From contig JAWPGT010000012.1 of assembly GCA_034638255.1 (NCBI GenBank), forward strand, positions 186,001 through 250,000: 64,000 nt of DNA, in the 5' to 3' direction. Below are positions 49,720 to 60,809 of this stretch, one piece after another; position 1 is the first letter of the stretch; each line of letters begins with the position of its first letter. Below the pieces are notes generated by a model that was not told the DNA's origin, made no database searches, and worked only from the letters and a program-made list of their open reading frames with translations. This DNA is from Coprinus comatus. Lineage: Eukaryota; Basidiomycota; Agaricomycetes; Agaricales; Agaricaceae. The position numbers and the translations under genes were made by a program.

Positions 49720-52700
49720 ATGGGTCGCCAACTACGACCCCGGACATCTAAACCCAACTATGCCATCAATCCAATCTTGGATCTCGACGACGACGTTAAG
49801 TCAAAACCACTAGAAGATTCGGAGTCTCCTACAACACCATATATTGACGAAGGCGATAGCGGGTCTGACTTTGCTCCTGAAAACGAAAAAGACGCGATTG
49901 AACAAATGGAACGAGACGGAGAAGATGAAGAGACTTTTGTTGATGATGTAGTTGATGATGTAGAAGAGGATGATTATGAAGAAGAGGATGAACCGATGAA
50001 CTTGATCAAGGAAGAAGATGCTATAAAAATCATTGCATCTACAGCGAAAGGCAAAGGGAAGGCAAAAGCTGCTAGCACTACTACTCCGAAGAAGAATACA
50101 ACGGGTTCTACTGCTCTTGGATTGGGAATAGCTCGTAGAAGGCAAATGTATACACTCCCTATACCCAGTGTACATCATCGACATCGCGCTGTTCCTTTAT
50201 ACTCGCGTGAAGGACTCGTAGAACGACTTGCGGAACCTCCAAAACTATTCAAGATACCTGCTTTTACCATGACCAACGCGTTTACAGCCGGAAAAGTAAC
50301 GGGTCGAGTGAACAAAGCTTGGGGATACAATGTTGGAGCTGGGCCTCTATGGGAGTTGGTTGAAGATCGTGGATGGTACAAGGAAGCTGATATTGTTGGA
50401 AATAAGGATGCAGATGCTATGGATGTGGATGAGAATGTTAATGCAGAGGGAATTCGAAGACCAATTGTACACCGAAATGTCGCGGTGAAAAATGGTTGGC
50501 AAATCCTTAGCAAGGAGTATGTGCGTTCTTCCACTCTGTCTTCTGACGATTCTGAATGTCTTAAATGCTGATCTTGCTCTCAGACAGGCTGCCGTGTATC
50601 TGCCTACAGATGATGTAACGACGGAAGAAGGAAATTTTAAGTCTCCTCCACCTATACCTTGCTTAGTTGGACCTTTCAAATCACAAACTCAGGTTGAGAT
50701 GAAGATGTTCGAGACACTGCCCTTATGTGAGTATAGTTTATACTCCATAATTTACCGCAGCGTGATTCGATGAATATTTGTTTCAAGCTAGGTTCATGCC
50801 AGAAAGTCGGTCTCATATTTTCAATCCCGGTGCTCCAGCGTGGGGAATCGATTGGTGTCCTATTCACCAATCTGAACGTTCTGGTATGTTATTCACGCCA
50901 TTTTTATGGGGTTTTTTGTATGTCAAATTAAATCTGCAATTTCGTATAGCTAGAGGCTTTAAGCAATATCTCGCTGTCGCACCTTTCCCCTCTATCTCAC
51001 ATTCACCGGAAGTTGGTGTAAAAGTCTATCGTCCTTCCACGGCTTGCATTCAAATATGGTCTTTATCACCTTCTACTAATTCCGCCGACAACACTCAAAA
51101 CGATGTTGGTATGATGAAATGTGAAATGGTGGTTTGTGTTGATGATGGTCCCGCCCACGAATTAAAGTGGTGTTCACTTCCAAGCCATGATGAGGTACTT
51201 ATCTTTTCTTAGTATATGCACATATATGCAATGATTTAACTTGTCTTATTTTAGTTCAGCTCAGCTCAGAGACCGAGGAAATTAGGTATTTTGGCTGGGA
51301 CTTTCGAAGACGGATCGCTGTCGATATATGCGATACCCGATCCTGAAGATTTGAAAACCCAAGCAACCGAAATAGTGACAAATGGCTCAAGCTATCCTAT
51401 TTGCGGTCCGCTAATTCAATCTTTCAACTTCATCCTAAATATTGAATATCTTTATATCACATAGTTAAACTCCCTGCACCACTCATTCGTATTGAATTGG
51501 AAGAAACTTCATGTTGGTCAATTGATTGGGCTAACAGTGAACTTTTAGCCGTTGGAACGACTAACGGTTAGTCACTGATCTCTTGATTCCTCATTATGTA
51601 TTAATTGTATGTACAACAGGTGTAATCGCGATTTATAATATCGGTTCTGCTCTTCAATCTTCCACTTCCCCAGGTACTTATTTTTTCTCGTTCCATTTCC
51701 CGTCAAAGCCTGATTTTCGTGTATATTATTATTCAAATAGACGCACCTACAATAACGGACCTTCTCCCAACACATTATATAACTGTTCATCAATCTGCTG
51801 TCAGAGCTTTATCTTGGATTAAAGCGCCTCCAACTACATGTTCTGGCGTACCAAAAAGTGATGAAGATCCGACGGTGGTTGTTAGTGGTGCTTATGATGG
51901 TACGGAATGTCTGACTGATATTCGAGAGGGTCACGGATGTGTTATGAATCGAACTCGAGGTACGTTTTTTTTTAAAAAAAAAAAAAAGTACCATCCTCTT
52001 CACAAATTCATATCTTTCCATTAAATTCCATAAAAACAACCTTGACCTGACCTGAAAAAAAAAAATACCAAATAGACGTCGTATCAACAGTAACCTACTC
52101 ACCATATAACGGAGGACCGATAACCATTGATCATGAAAATATTGTAAAAGCATATTCGGCATCACCTTCAATGTTAGGTAGAGGTCATACACTTATGGAT
52201 CCTTTGGGATCTGTTTGGAGTTTAAGTGCTTCAGAATGGCATCCTCAACTTGCTGTTGGAAGTGCTGATGGTAGTTTGAGTACTACTAATATGTTGAGAA
52301 CTACTAGGAGAGGTGGATCTGTTGTGAGTTTTATTTTATTTTATTTTATTTTAATTCTTTCTTTTGGAATAAGGTGCTGATTTTGGTTTTTTCTTTCTTT
52401 GTATAGCCTTTCTTTCAACATAAAATATTCCAAATGGATTATAGTAAGAAAACTGGGGAATATAGGATGTTAGATCGATTTTTACCTCAGGTAATCCTTC
52501 ACCTTTTCTTTATCTCTATAGTTAAACCCGTCACTCACACAAATATATATAAACCCCTCCGTAATTAATAGGAAACTCAAGACAGACCAAACAATACAAG
52601 AAAAGCCAATGCTGCCGCTGCCACTGCCTCCACTAGCACAAACTCCAACACCAATACCAACATTAACGTCAACACAACAAGAACAGGAACAGGTGCATGG

Positions 52701-52943
52701 CCAACTCAAATAGCAATTCACAAAACAACATGGAATAATGGTAATGGACCAAATTCATCAGGTCTTTTAGCTAGTGCAATGTCTTGTGGGTTTTGTAGAG
52801 TTGATAATGTTTGGGGTAGATGGTTGAGAGATAAATTGCCTTATGGAAGTATTGAGGTTTTGAGAAGGGAAGGTCAGTATGGAGTTGAAGAAGGTGATGG
52901 TGATGGTGAAGGTGAGAGTGGGAGTAGTGAAGATGAGATTTAG
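49720..52943 (+). CDS. sfc6: Transcription factor TFIIIC WD40 subunit (tau91/Sfc6/GTF3C2-like)
   Basis: TFIIIC binds the A and B boxes of tRNA genes and recruits TFIIIB and RNA polymerase III in the nucleus. The ATG at 49720 gives MGRQLRPRTSKPNYAINP. An acidic segment (about residues 45-95) and a Lys/Ala-rich linker precede VHHRHRAVPLYSREGLVERL and LVGPFKSQTQVEM. The WD40-like propeller follows: AWGIDWCPIHQSER, YLAVAPFPS, GILAGTFEDGSLSIYAIPDP, CWSIDWANSELLAVGTTNG, HQSAVRALSWIKAPP, VSGAYDGTECLTDIREG, YSPYNGGPITIDHENIVKAY, GRGHTLMDPLGSVWSLSASE and RRGGSVPFFQHKIFQMDYS. The order matches basidiomycete homologues of this subunit. About eight short GT-AG introns interrupt it, and the joins give no frame conflict. 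An Asn/Thr repeat insert lies near 52610-52690. It ends with an acidic Gly/Glu tail. Confidence 0.8.
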
Positions 52944-53825
52944 GAATTGTTTGGGAGATGAAGGGTTGGAGATTGTGATTGTGATTTGTGTATCTTTTTT
53001 TGTTTTGTTTTTGTTTCGATAGTCGATGTATCATCGTGTCTTGTATTAACCCGGTCTTTCAATTCGAATTGGTCAGTATCTCATGAAACCCTTATTTGGA
53101 AATTATGGTTAGGAGGAGTAACTTGATGACGGAGGATTATTGTACAATGCATAGATATCCATATGTTTAGTAACAGGGTAAATTAGTAGTAGTAGTTGAA
53201 AGTATCAAGAATTGACCTTTACCACCCACCTGTTTTCCTCCTAGTCGTGTCTGTCGATTATACATGAACATAATGTCATCATGGAAGATTAACTGGGACT
53301 CAGGGGGACATCATTGTATCATACATCGGACTCGAGGACACAGTTAGCAGGCTGACAATATTATCATCATTGCAGCCATTTACCACTCGAGAAACTACCA
53401 TTCTAACATCATTACTGTGTAAATAGACTAACGAAAGTCATACTCTCAACGTCAACTACCATTAAAAAGGGGTATGATGCCTCTGATTCGTAGTTATCCT
53501 TGAACAATATCCTGTACTCTCCCTCCAAACTGACAGTTGTTCGTGCGACGCTGGTTCAAGGTTTGACGGAAATACGGATTGCCATGACATTCAATGAGAA
53601 GAGTATGACAGTTGGCTTCTATATTGATAATTGTACTTGAACAGAGCAGGTTTGTAAACGAGTCAAGATTGGAGAGGTGCGTGGCCTGTCGTTGGATGTG
53701 GGTTTGGCTCTGGTGGATAAGAGAGTATGGATATCTTCTGTTAGATGTATACGGTGAAGGGTAGGAATGAATAATTTAGTATTAAAGAGTGTTAGGAGAA
53801 TAATTAGTAGTATATGTAGAATGTG
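52944..53825. other. Convergent intergenic region
   Basis: This lies between the 3' ends of the TFIIIC subunit and RER2 genes. No exon, RNA gene or repeat was recognised. The first part probably holds the TFIIIC subunit's 3' UTR. Confidence 0.5.
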
Positions 53826-54834
53826 CTAGACACCAGATATACGTCGACTCCAAATTTTGCGTTGGTAATCCAGAATCACAGGGATAAAATCCCATAAACC
53901 GAAATCAGGCCAATAAGTCGAAGTGAATTGGAGTTGGGTATTTTCACAGCACTGAAAATAACAAGGCCACGTTGGAACTGACAAGGGGGGTATAGGTGGG
54001 ATTGGACGAACCTGCCATAACATAAAATCACTTAGACGGTTGACGCCGCTGGTACGGATGAGGATATCTAAAGGGGGAGAACCACGTTTTGTAATTTGGA
54101 GGTGTTTCGAAATTTCATCTGGTGTGAAATATGTATCCGGATCGATGTCTTGGTTTAGACCGGTTTGTATACAATCTTGAACGGCCGTTGCGATTTCGTC
54201 TCGAGATGCATAGGGCATGCAAAGGTTTAGGATTGCCCTGAAATGATAAAATAAGATTAAGTGTGGGGAAGGGTGTAGTGAAACGGACCGATCATTATGT
54301 CGTGTACGATGTTCGGCTTTTCTGACGGCTTTGATAACATTTTTTGGGAGTAGTTCGACACGACCTATGACGTTGAGACGGACGCCGTATTGATCCAGTA
54401 GTTCGCTAAGTGGTTCTTAGATATGAGAACTCAGGCATAAAGAACAAAAGCCGAACCCTTTAGAACAAAGATCTAGGAGTTTCTCTTCAGCAAGAGACAT
54501 AAGAGCGTTGACTTCGTCTGGTGATCGTTTAAAGTTTTCGATAGCGAATGCATAGGCCGTTACGCATTGTATGTTCATGTGTAGACATACTTCTAGAACC
54601 TGTTTTAAATTAACAAGGTTAGATATAAGTATACCGCGGAGAACGTACCCTCCGAAGAGCGTCGAAGCCGGCCGCATGACCATGTTCCACCTTCTTATGG
54701 TGGAGTCGAGCATACCGTCGATTTCCATCCATGACAAATGCTATGTGACGAGGCACCGGTCCCGCAGCGAGGACAGAGAGAAAGAGCCGTTGGGCCTTTG
54801 TAACGAGTGTGTTGAACAGCCAGGTGAAGACCAT
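53826..54834 (-). CDS. RER2: Dehydrodolichyl diphosphate synthase (cis-prenyltransferase)
   Basis: This enzyme extends farnesyl diphosphate with isopentenyl diphosphate in cis to build dolichol for ER glycosylation. The ATG at 54834 gives MVFTWLFNTLVTKAQRLFLS, a likely membrane-associating helix. Conserved region I is HIAFVMDGNRRYA with the catalytic Asp, followed by HAAGFDALRRVLEVCLHMNI and TAYAFAIENFKRSPDEV. Later exons give YGVRLNVIGRVELLPKNVIK, ILNLCMPYASRDEIATAVQD, the region V equivalent LIRTSGVNRLSDFMLWQ, and TQLQFTSTYWPDFGLWDF near the end. Four short introns are needed, including one of about 65 nt inside the penultimate part (just after FMLWQ). Length of about 270-280 residues is normal. 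The gene starts only 159 bases from the divergent NACHT receptor gene. Confidence 0.93.
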
Positions 54835-54993
54835 GATTATAGAGGAAGTCGTGGATGACGATGAGTAGACCTGGGGCTCACAGTGACAAACATCACAAAT
54901 CCGCCATCACTGGATCAGTGCTTCACAGCCCCTGAGTTTGATGCTTCAACCGCTAAAATATGTTGTTCAGGTTAACTGCTTGTTGTTTCTGTT

Positions 54994-57900
54994 ATGACCA
55001 CCTCCAAGTTCGCGCTCGGCGCGTCTAATTCGCGATTTCACGAAACTGACCTTATCAATTTTCCAGAAGAGGTTCAGAATCATGTACCACGCAGCTCGGT
55101 TCAGATTTCGGGTATGTTCTTTTCGTTCAGGGTCATATGATTTTCAGAGTCACTTCAATTTCTATTAGGTGTTACTGTCGTACTTGATGATCCAGTAGAC
55201 AGTGGTCTTTCCTTGAAGTTCAGCGTCAATAAGACAGACTTTCCGAGAATACCGTATAATGCCAAAGACAACCTTTCACCACGATGGTCTCTTGAGCCTT
55301 ACTTGTAAGTCTGGTTGAGTCTGGTTTCACATTGATACTAAGATACTGATGTTTTCTTGATTGTAGGACTCTGCGAGAAGGCTCGACGCTAACTCTCAGG
55401 ATTAAAAAACGAAGGAAATTCTTGGCGAAGTATGTAACCCTGGTTAAAGTGGCTGTTACCTATGAAACCATACATGCGTTTTTGGCGTCTGTGTCGCAAG
55501 ATCATTTCCTCAGTGAGTAACCCGAGTTTTGTATCTTCCACAAAACAATGAACTATACACTAGAATTCAAGATAAATGATCAACCCACTATGTGGCTTGA
55601 GTTGGCCGCAGTTAGTCCCCACTTTCCCATTCTAATGAGCATTTATACGAAAGCTGTGCAGGGACCTTATGCCTTACAAACTAGTTTAAATGCTGCAGTT
55701 CAGAAGTCAAAGGAACTTAAAAGTGTCCTTGATGAATTAGGCAGATCTCGTGCTTTTTTATCTACTTTGCTCGACTTTGCCGTGGCAGTTAGCGAGGTAC
55801 GAGTTTATATATTATATTCCGTATTCATAGTTACTCACATAAACCAAGCTTGACCCCATAGCAAAAGCTGTCATGGGATGTGTAAGGGTCGTGCACGAAG
55901 TACGTTTCTTCTTTATTAATCTGTCCACCCCGAACCCATTGTCGTTTGATCCGTAGAAACTTGAAGATCAAGACAGTTGCGACAAGCTAGTTGTTGACCT
56001 AGCAGCAAGTATGGCTCGAACATTGCGATATATTGAAGATGTCCAACAATTCGCGCGTTTACATCAACTGAAAAAGACAATCGAAGAAGTCTATCCCCTG
56101 ATGGAGGATACGCAGAACTTCATTCTACTGTTGACTAATAGGAGCGGCATGGGTGTGTTGCTGCTGCGTATATTCTTTAAATAATCACCACTAAGGCGTA
56201 TATAGACAACTTTCTCAAGGCACATTCGATCAACGAGAAGGTGGAGCTCCTCAAAAAGCGTTACAATGTGTTCCAAAAACAGTTCGACCGAGGTTTAGCA
56301 GTCGATTCAGCTTCCAAGACCGAGATGCTATTGGGCATGCTCAAAGCAATGCAAGACAACTCCAAAGATGACGCATTGCTTAGACAACTTCGTCCTAGAG
56401 GAGTAGCAGAGATGACTCTAGCGCCAGAATGTATGGAGGGTACTCGACAAGAAATCCTTTCCCGTGTTGACGAATGGATCAATGACTTCAAGACTAACAA
56501 CGTTCTTTGGATTCGAGGATTTCCTGGCGTCGGAAAGTCCACATTGGCTTCAAGCATTGTTACTCTGCTACGTGCTCAGAACAGACTTGGATCCTTCTAT
56601 GTTTTTGATCGAGCAAAGGCAACTCTTGCAACGCCCAATGCGCTTTGGCGTTGTGTTGCATATGATCTGGCGAGGCTATATCCATCAGCTAGGACTTGTA
56701 TTGTTGAACGTTACAAGAAGAAGAAATCGAGGTCAATTCTTCTAATATCAAGACCATCTTCAGGAGTCTAATTGAAGAACCCTTATCCGAATCAGATGAA
56801 AATGACATTCCTTATGGTCGTCTTCCTGTTATTGTCATTGATGCTCTAGATGAATGTGGAGGTCTTCAAGGACGACAATCAGAAGATCGAGAAGGGTTAT
56901 TGGAAACACTTCAGCGTTGGCCTCGTCTAGATTCTAGATTCAAACTTATCGTTACTAGTCGACAAGAAGCTGATATTACAAGCGCTTTGACACCTTTCAG
57001 TACCCCAATCGATATCGTATCTGGAATATCAACAAATTCTCAAGCCTCCGACGATGTTCGTGCGTATTTGACGAATAGGTTCCGAAAGATTGCGGAAGGT
57101 TATGAAGAATCCCTACCGATAGACTGGCCAGGGACACAAGTTATCGAGCAGCTAACTATACGTGCTGCAGGATTATTCATTTGGGCGAAAACTGTTACGG
57201 AATTCATTAATTCCGGTGAACCACAAACTCAACTACGAGAGATTATGAATAATGGAGCTGATACCGTTACCGTTGGAGATATGACATTACTGTATTCGCA
57301 TATCTTACAGACGTCTTTCAAGTTGCCAAGTCCTGAAGTTTTACAATCTTTCCATTCTCTAGTTGGTGCTATGATTATAGCGAAAAGACCACTTGGAAGA
57401 GCGGAGTGTATTGACCTTTTGGGAATTCAACCTTCCATGTTGGAATTTATACGAAGAGGTTTAAAATCTGTTATGGATCCTGGTAATACGCTTCGATTCA
57501 CACATCAATCCTTTGTCGATTTCTTACTTTCCCCTGGTAAACGTGCTGGAGGATTCGAAATTGATGTTGGTAAACAAGAAGTTAATCTTGCTACGGCTTG
57601 TTTGAAAACTATGGAAGCGAAATTGTGTTTCAATATTGGTGATCTTGAAATTTCTACAATCAAGAATGTGGATGTACCAAATTTGGATCAGAAGATTAGA
57701 CGTGGGATTCCGAGTTATTTGGGGTATAGTTGTCGGTATTGGGCTGATCATTTGGTTAAATGTGATATGAGTCAGGAGACGGAAGAGTTGAATGAGTTGG
57801 TTAGGAATGTTATGTATCATCAGTTGCTTTATTGGTTTGAGGTTATGAGTTTGATGGGGGAAATGAATCTTGTTACACCGATTTTAACTGAATTGTCAGA

Positions 57901-60311
57901 ATGGGTGGTACGTCTGTCTTTTTTGAAAAATTCTCACTATTATCCCAATGTGCTAAAATAAATGATTCTTACAACAGGAAGGGGATGAGGATGAAACATT
58001 GGACGCGTTCATTGACGATGCTCTACGATTCATAGCTGCATTTGGTCATCCAATAGCACAAAGTACACCACACATCTACATATCAGCACTTCCCTTTTCA
58101 CCAAGACAATCCAAAGTTGCACGGCGCTTTCTACCACAATATTCACGTACACTTCGACTTAAAAGTGGAAAACCAAATCATTGGCCTTCTATTCTTTTCG
58201 TTTCAGAAGAACATGTCAATCCAGTTAATACCGTTGCATTCTCGCCTAACGATGATTATATCGTTTCCGGATCTTCTGACAAGACTATATGTATATGTGA
58301 CGCTGAAACTGGGAATTTAATTTCAGGTCCTTTTGAAGGACATGATAGCGCAGTAGCGAGTGTAGCTTTTTCTCCAGATGGAAGAAAAGTAGTTAGTGGG
58401 TCGGATGATTTGACAGTAAGGGTTTGGGTTGCGGATAGTGGTGATGAATTGTTATGTCTTAGAGGACATACGAATGTAGTTACGTGTGTGGCATTTTCAG
58501 GAGACGGAAGAAGGATTGCTTCGGGAGCGTTTGATATGACCATTAGGATTTGGGATGCTGATACTGGAGATCTTATTGGGGAACCATTTGTAGGACATAA
58601 AGGTGGTGTTACTTGTATTGCGTTTTCGAAGGATGAAAATTCGAGGTATATTGCTTCTGGTTCTGTGGATAGGACAGTTAGGATTTGGGATAGGGAAACA
58701 GGAGTGTGTGTCTTCGGACCGTTTGTTGGACATGGTAGCAGAGTAAACTCTGTGGCATTCTCACCGATTGGGAGTTTTGTTGCGAGTGGATCGGAAGATG
58801 AGACTATTAAGATTTGGGACTTGGAAGCAGAGGATGGAATTGCCATTTTGGAACCTTTGGAAGGTCATACGGATGCTGTTACAAGTGTTCAGTATACTCC
58901 TGATGGAAAGTATATTGTGTCTGCCTCACATGATGAAACTATCAGAGTATGGGATATGACTACGGCAGAAGTAACAGTGGGACCTTTGGAAGGACATACA
59001 AATGGAATAATGAGTATTTCAGTATCTTCTGATGGGAAAAGAGTAGTTTCGGGATCGAGAGATGAAACCGTGAGGATGTGGGATTTGGACACAAGAGAGG
59101 TTTCACATGTTGTGAGAGAAATTACCGAGACAGTTACACATACGGATGGTGTGACAAGTGTTGCTTTTTCACCTTGTGGAACGATGTTGGTCTCCGGATC
59201 TGATGATGATACCGTACGGGTTTGGGATGTGGAAACTGGAAGACCGAAATTTCACCCTATCAATGGACATTCGAGTTGGATTAATACTGTTGCGTGGTCG
59301 CCTTGTGGGCAATATATCGCTTCAGGATCGGATGATCAGACGATATGTATATGGAGTGCGAGTACTGGAGAATTGGTATATCAGCCTTTGGAAGGACATA
59401 GGAATGGTGTTACGTCTATCGCTTTCTTTCCCGATGGAAAGAAACTGTTATCAGGGTCTTATGATGAGAGCGTGCGGGTCTGGGACATTGATAATACCGT
59501 AATGGATATCTTTGGACCATTGAATTTTCATGCAAGCTGGGTTACCTGTGTTAGTGTATCACAAGATGGGAAGATGGCAGTATCATCTTCGTATGATAAG
59601 TCAATCAAACTTTGGAGCACTGAGACTGGAACCCTTTTGAATGTCAGGTTCACTGCTCACCCAGGTGCTGTGAACTGTGTTGTGTTCTCGGCAAATGGGT
59701 CCTTGGTAGCATCTGGTTCGGTGGATGGATCGATAAGGATTTGGGATGTGAAGACTGGGGACCTAGTTGCAGAACCTTTGTTTGGTCATGAAGCTTTGGT
59801 TTATGGACTAACCTTTTCGGCTGATGATCACTACATCGCCTCATGTTCGGAAGATAGAACAATCAGAGTTTGGGATGTGGGAACTAGGTCAATGGTTTTG
59901 GGACCGTTGTACGGGCATGCTGGAGCTGTTGTGCATGTCGTTTTCTCGCCAGATGGGAAGAGATTAGCAAGTTGTTCGGAAGATGAAACGGTTCGTGTAT
60001 GGGATTTAGCAGAGTATGGACCTGGGATTAAGTCAGCAAAGGACATGTCCTCTTCAGGATTAACACTTAGTACCCTCAGCACTAATACTAATAGAGGGGC
60101 TTATACGGACAAGTGCAGTCTTCAGAATGGGTGGATCACAGGACCTAACGGGGAGTTATTGTTCTGGGTACCACCTTGGAATAGACATGGCTTATGGTGG
60201 CCGAGGAATACAACAGTTATCTCGAGAACGTCGACCAAAGTTGATCTTACCAGATTTGAATATGGAAATGGATGGGTGAGGTGTAGGGAACCTTACATTA
60301 GCTCGAGTTAG
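54994..60311 (+). CDS. NACHT-WD40 STAND receptor (NLR-like) with C2-like N-terminus and 14 WD40 repeats
   Basis: The ATG at 54994 gives MTTSKFALGASNSRFHETDL. The first exons form a beta-rich, C2-like block (GVTVVLDDPVDSGLSLKFSV to VAVTYETIHAFL). A helical bundle follows, of the kind found before NACHT in agaricomycete receptors (LDPIAKAVMGCVRVVHEKLE, then MARTLRYIEDVQQFA). The NACHT domain has Walker A GFPGVGKST at about 56517-56543 and Walker B VIVIDALDECG at about 56827-56860, then a winged-helix-like segment. After an intron near 57909-57979, fourteen WD40 repeats run from about 58200 to 60020, enough for two seven-bladed propellers. A conserved-looking C-terminal cap follows (GELLFWVPPWNRHGLWWPR). 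Fungal homologues include heterokaryon-incompatibility and non-self sensors; that role here is inferred. Between the Walker motifs, near 56717-56735, the frame shifts by one base in an AAG/AAA tract. One extra A restores it. Confidence 0.9.
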
Positions 60312-60809
60312 AACTGAAGTAGGTTAGCTGATAGCTCCAGGCCCATTTCATTTTGTGGAAGTGATGGACTGATATGTACCCAAGACAATGTATAATTAAT
60401 TTAACTAATTGACTCAAGTCTTAAATTCAAAGCTCAGGAGTTCAGGCCACCCGCATTCAGTTAAAATCTTGTGTTGGAAGAGGCCTGGGTGGAGTCTTTT
60501 CAATGCGCAACCGAAACCTACAACCTACTTGTGATGGTTGTTCGCTCATCTTTCATCCCGTTTCAATATTAAGGCTCGGGCCCTCGAAACAACCAATTTC
60601 ATGGAAATTATGCAACACGGTACACCTCTAAACTTATATCGAGTTTGTGTAATGCCGCGTTAACAACAATGAGGCCTGGCAGTGACAGGGCGTTTCATAA
60701 GCGCTGATTGAACGGTCCTTCCAAAGAAGCCTTCTTGGTCAGGTATAAATGGGAGGGTACCCGCCCTTCTCTGGTTGCCACCCCATAACCACCCAGTTAC
60801 CGACCCAGA
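60312..60809. other. Intergenic region upstream of the P450 gene
   Basis: These 498 bases contain no exon or RNA gene that I can see, apart from the P450 promoter element listed separately. Confidence 0.5.
60744..60750 (+). promoter_or_regulatory. TATA-box candidate of the P450 gene
   Basis: TATAAAT lies 60-66 bases upstream of the P450 ATG at 60810, a usual distance for a fungal TATA element with a short 5' UTR. Confidence 0.5.
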
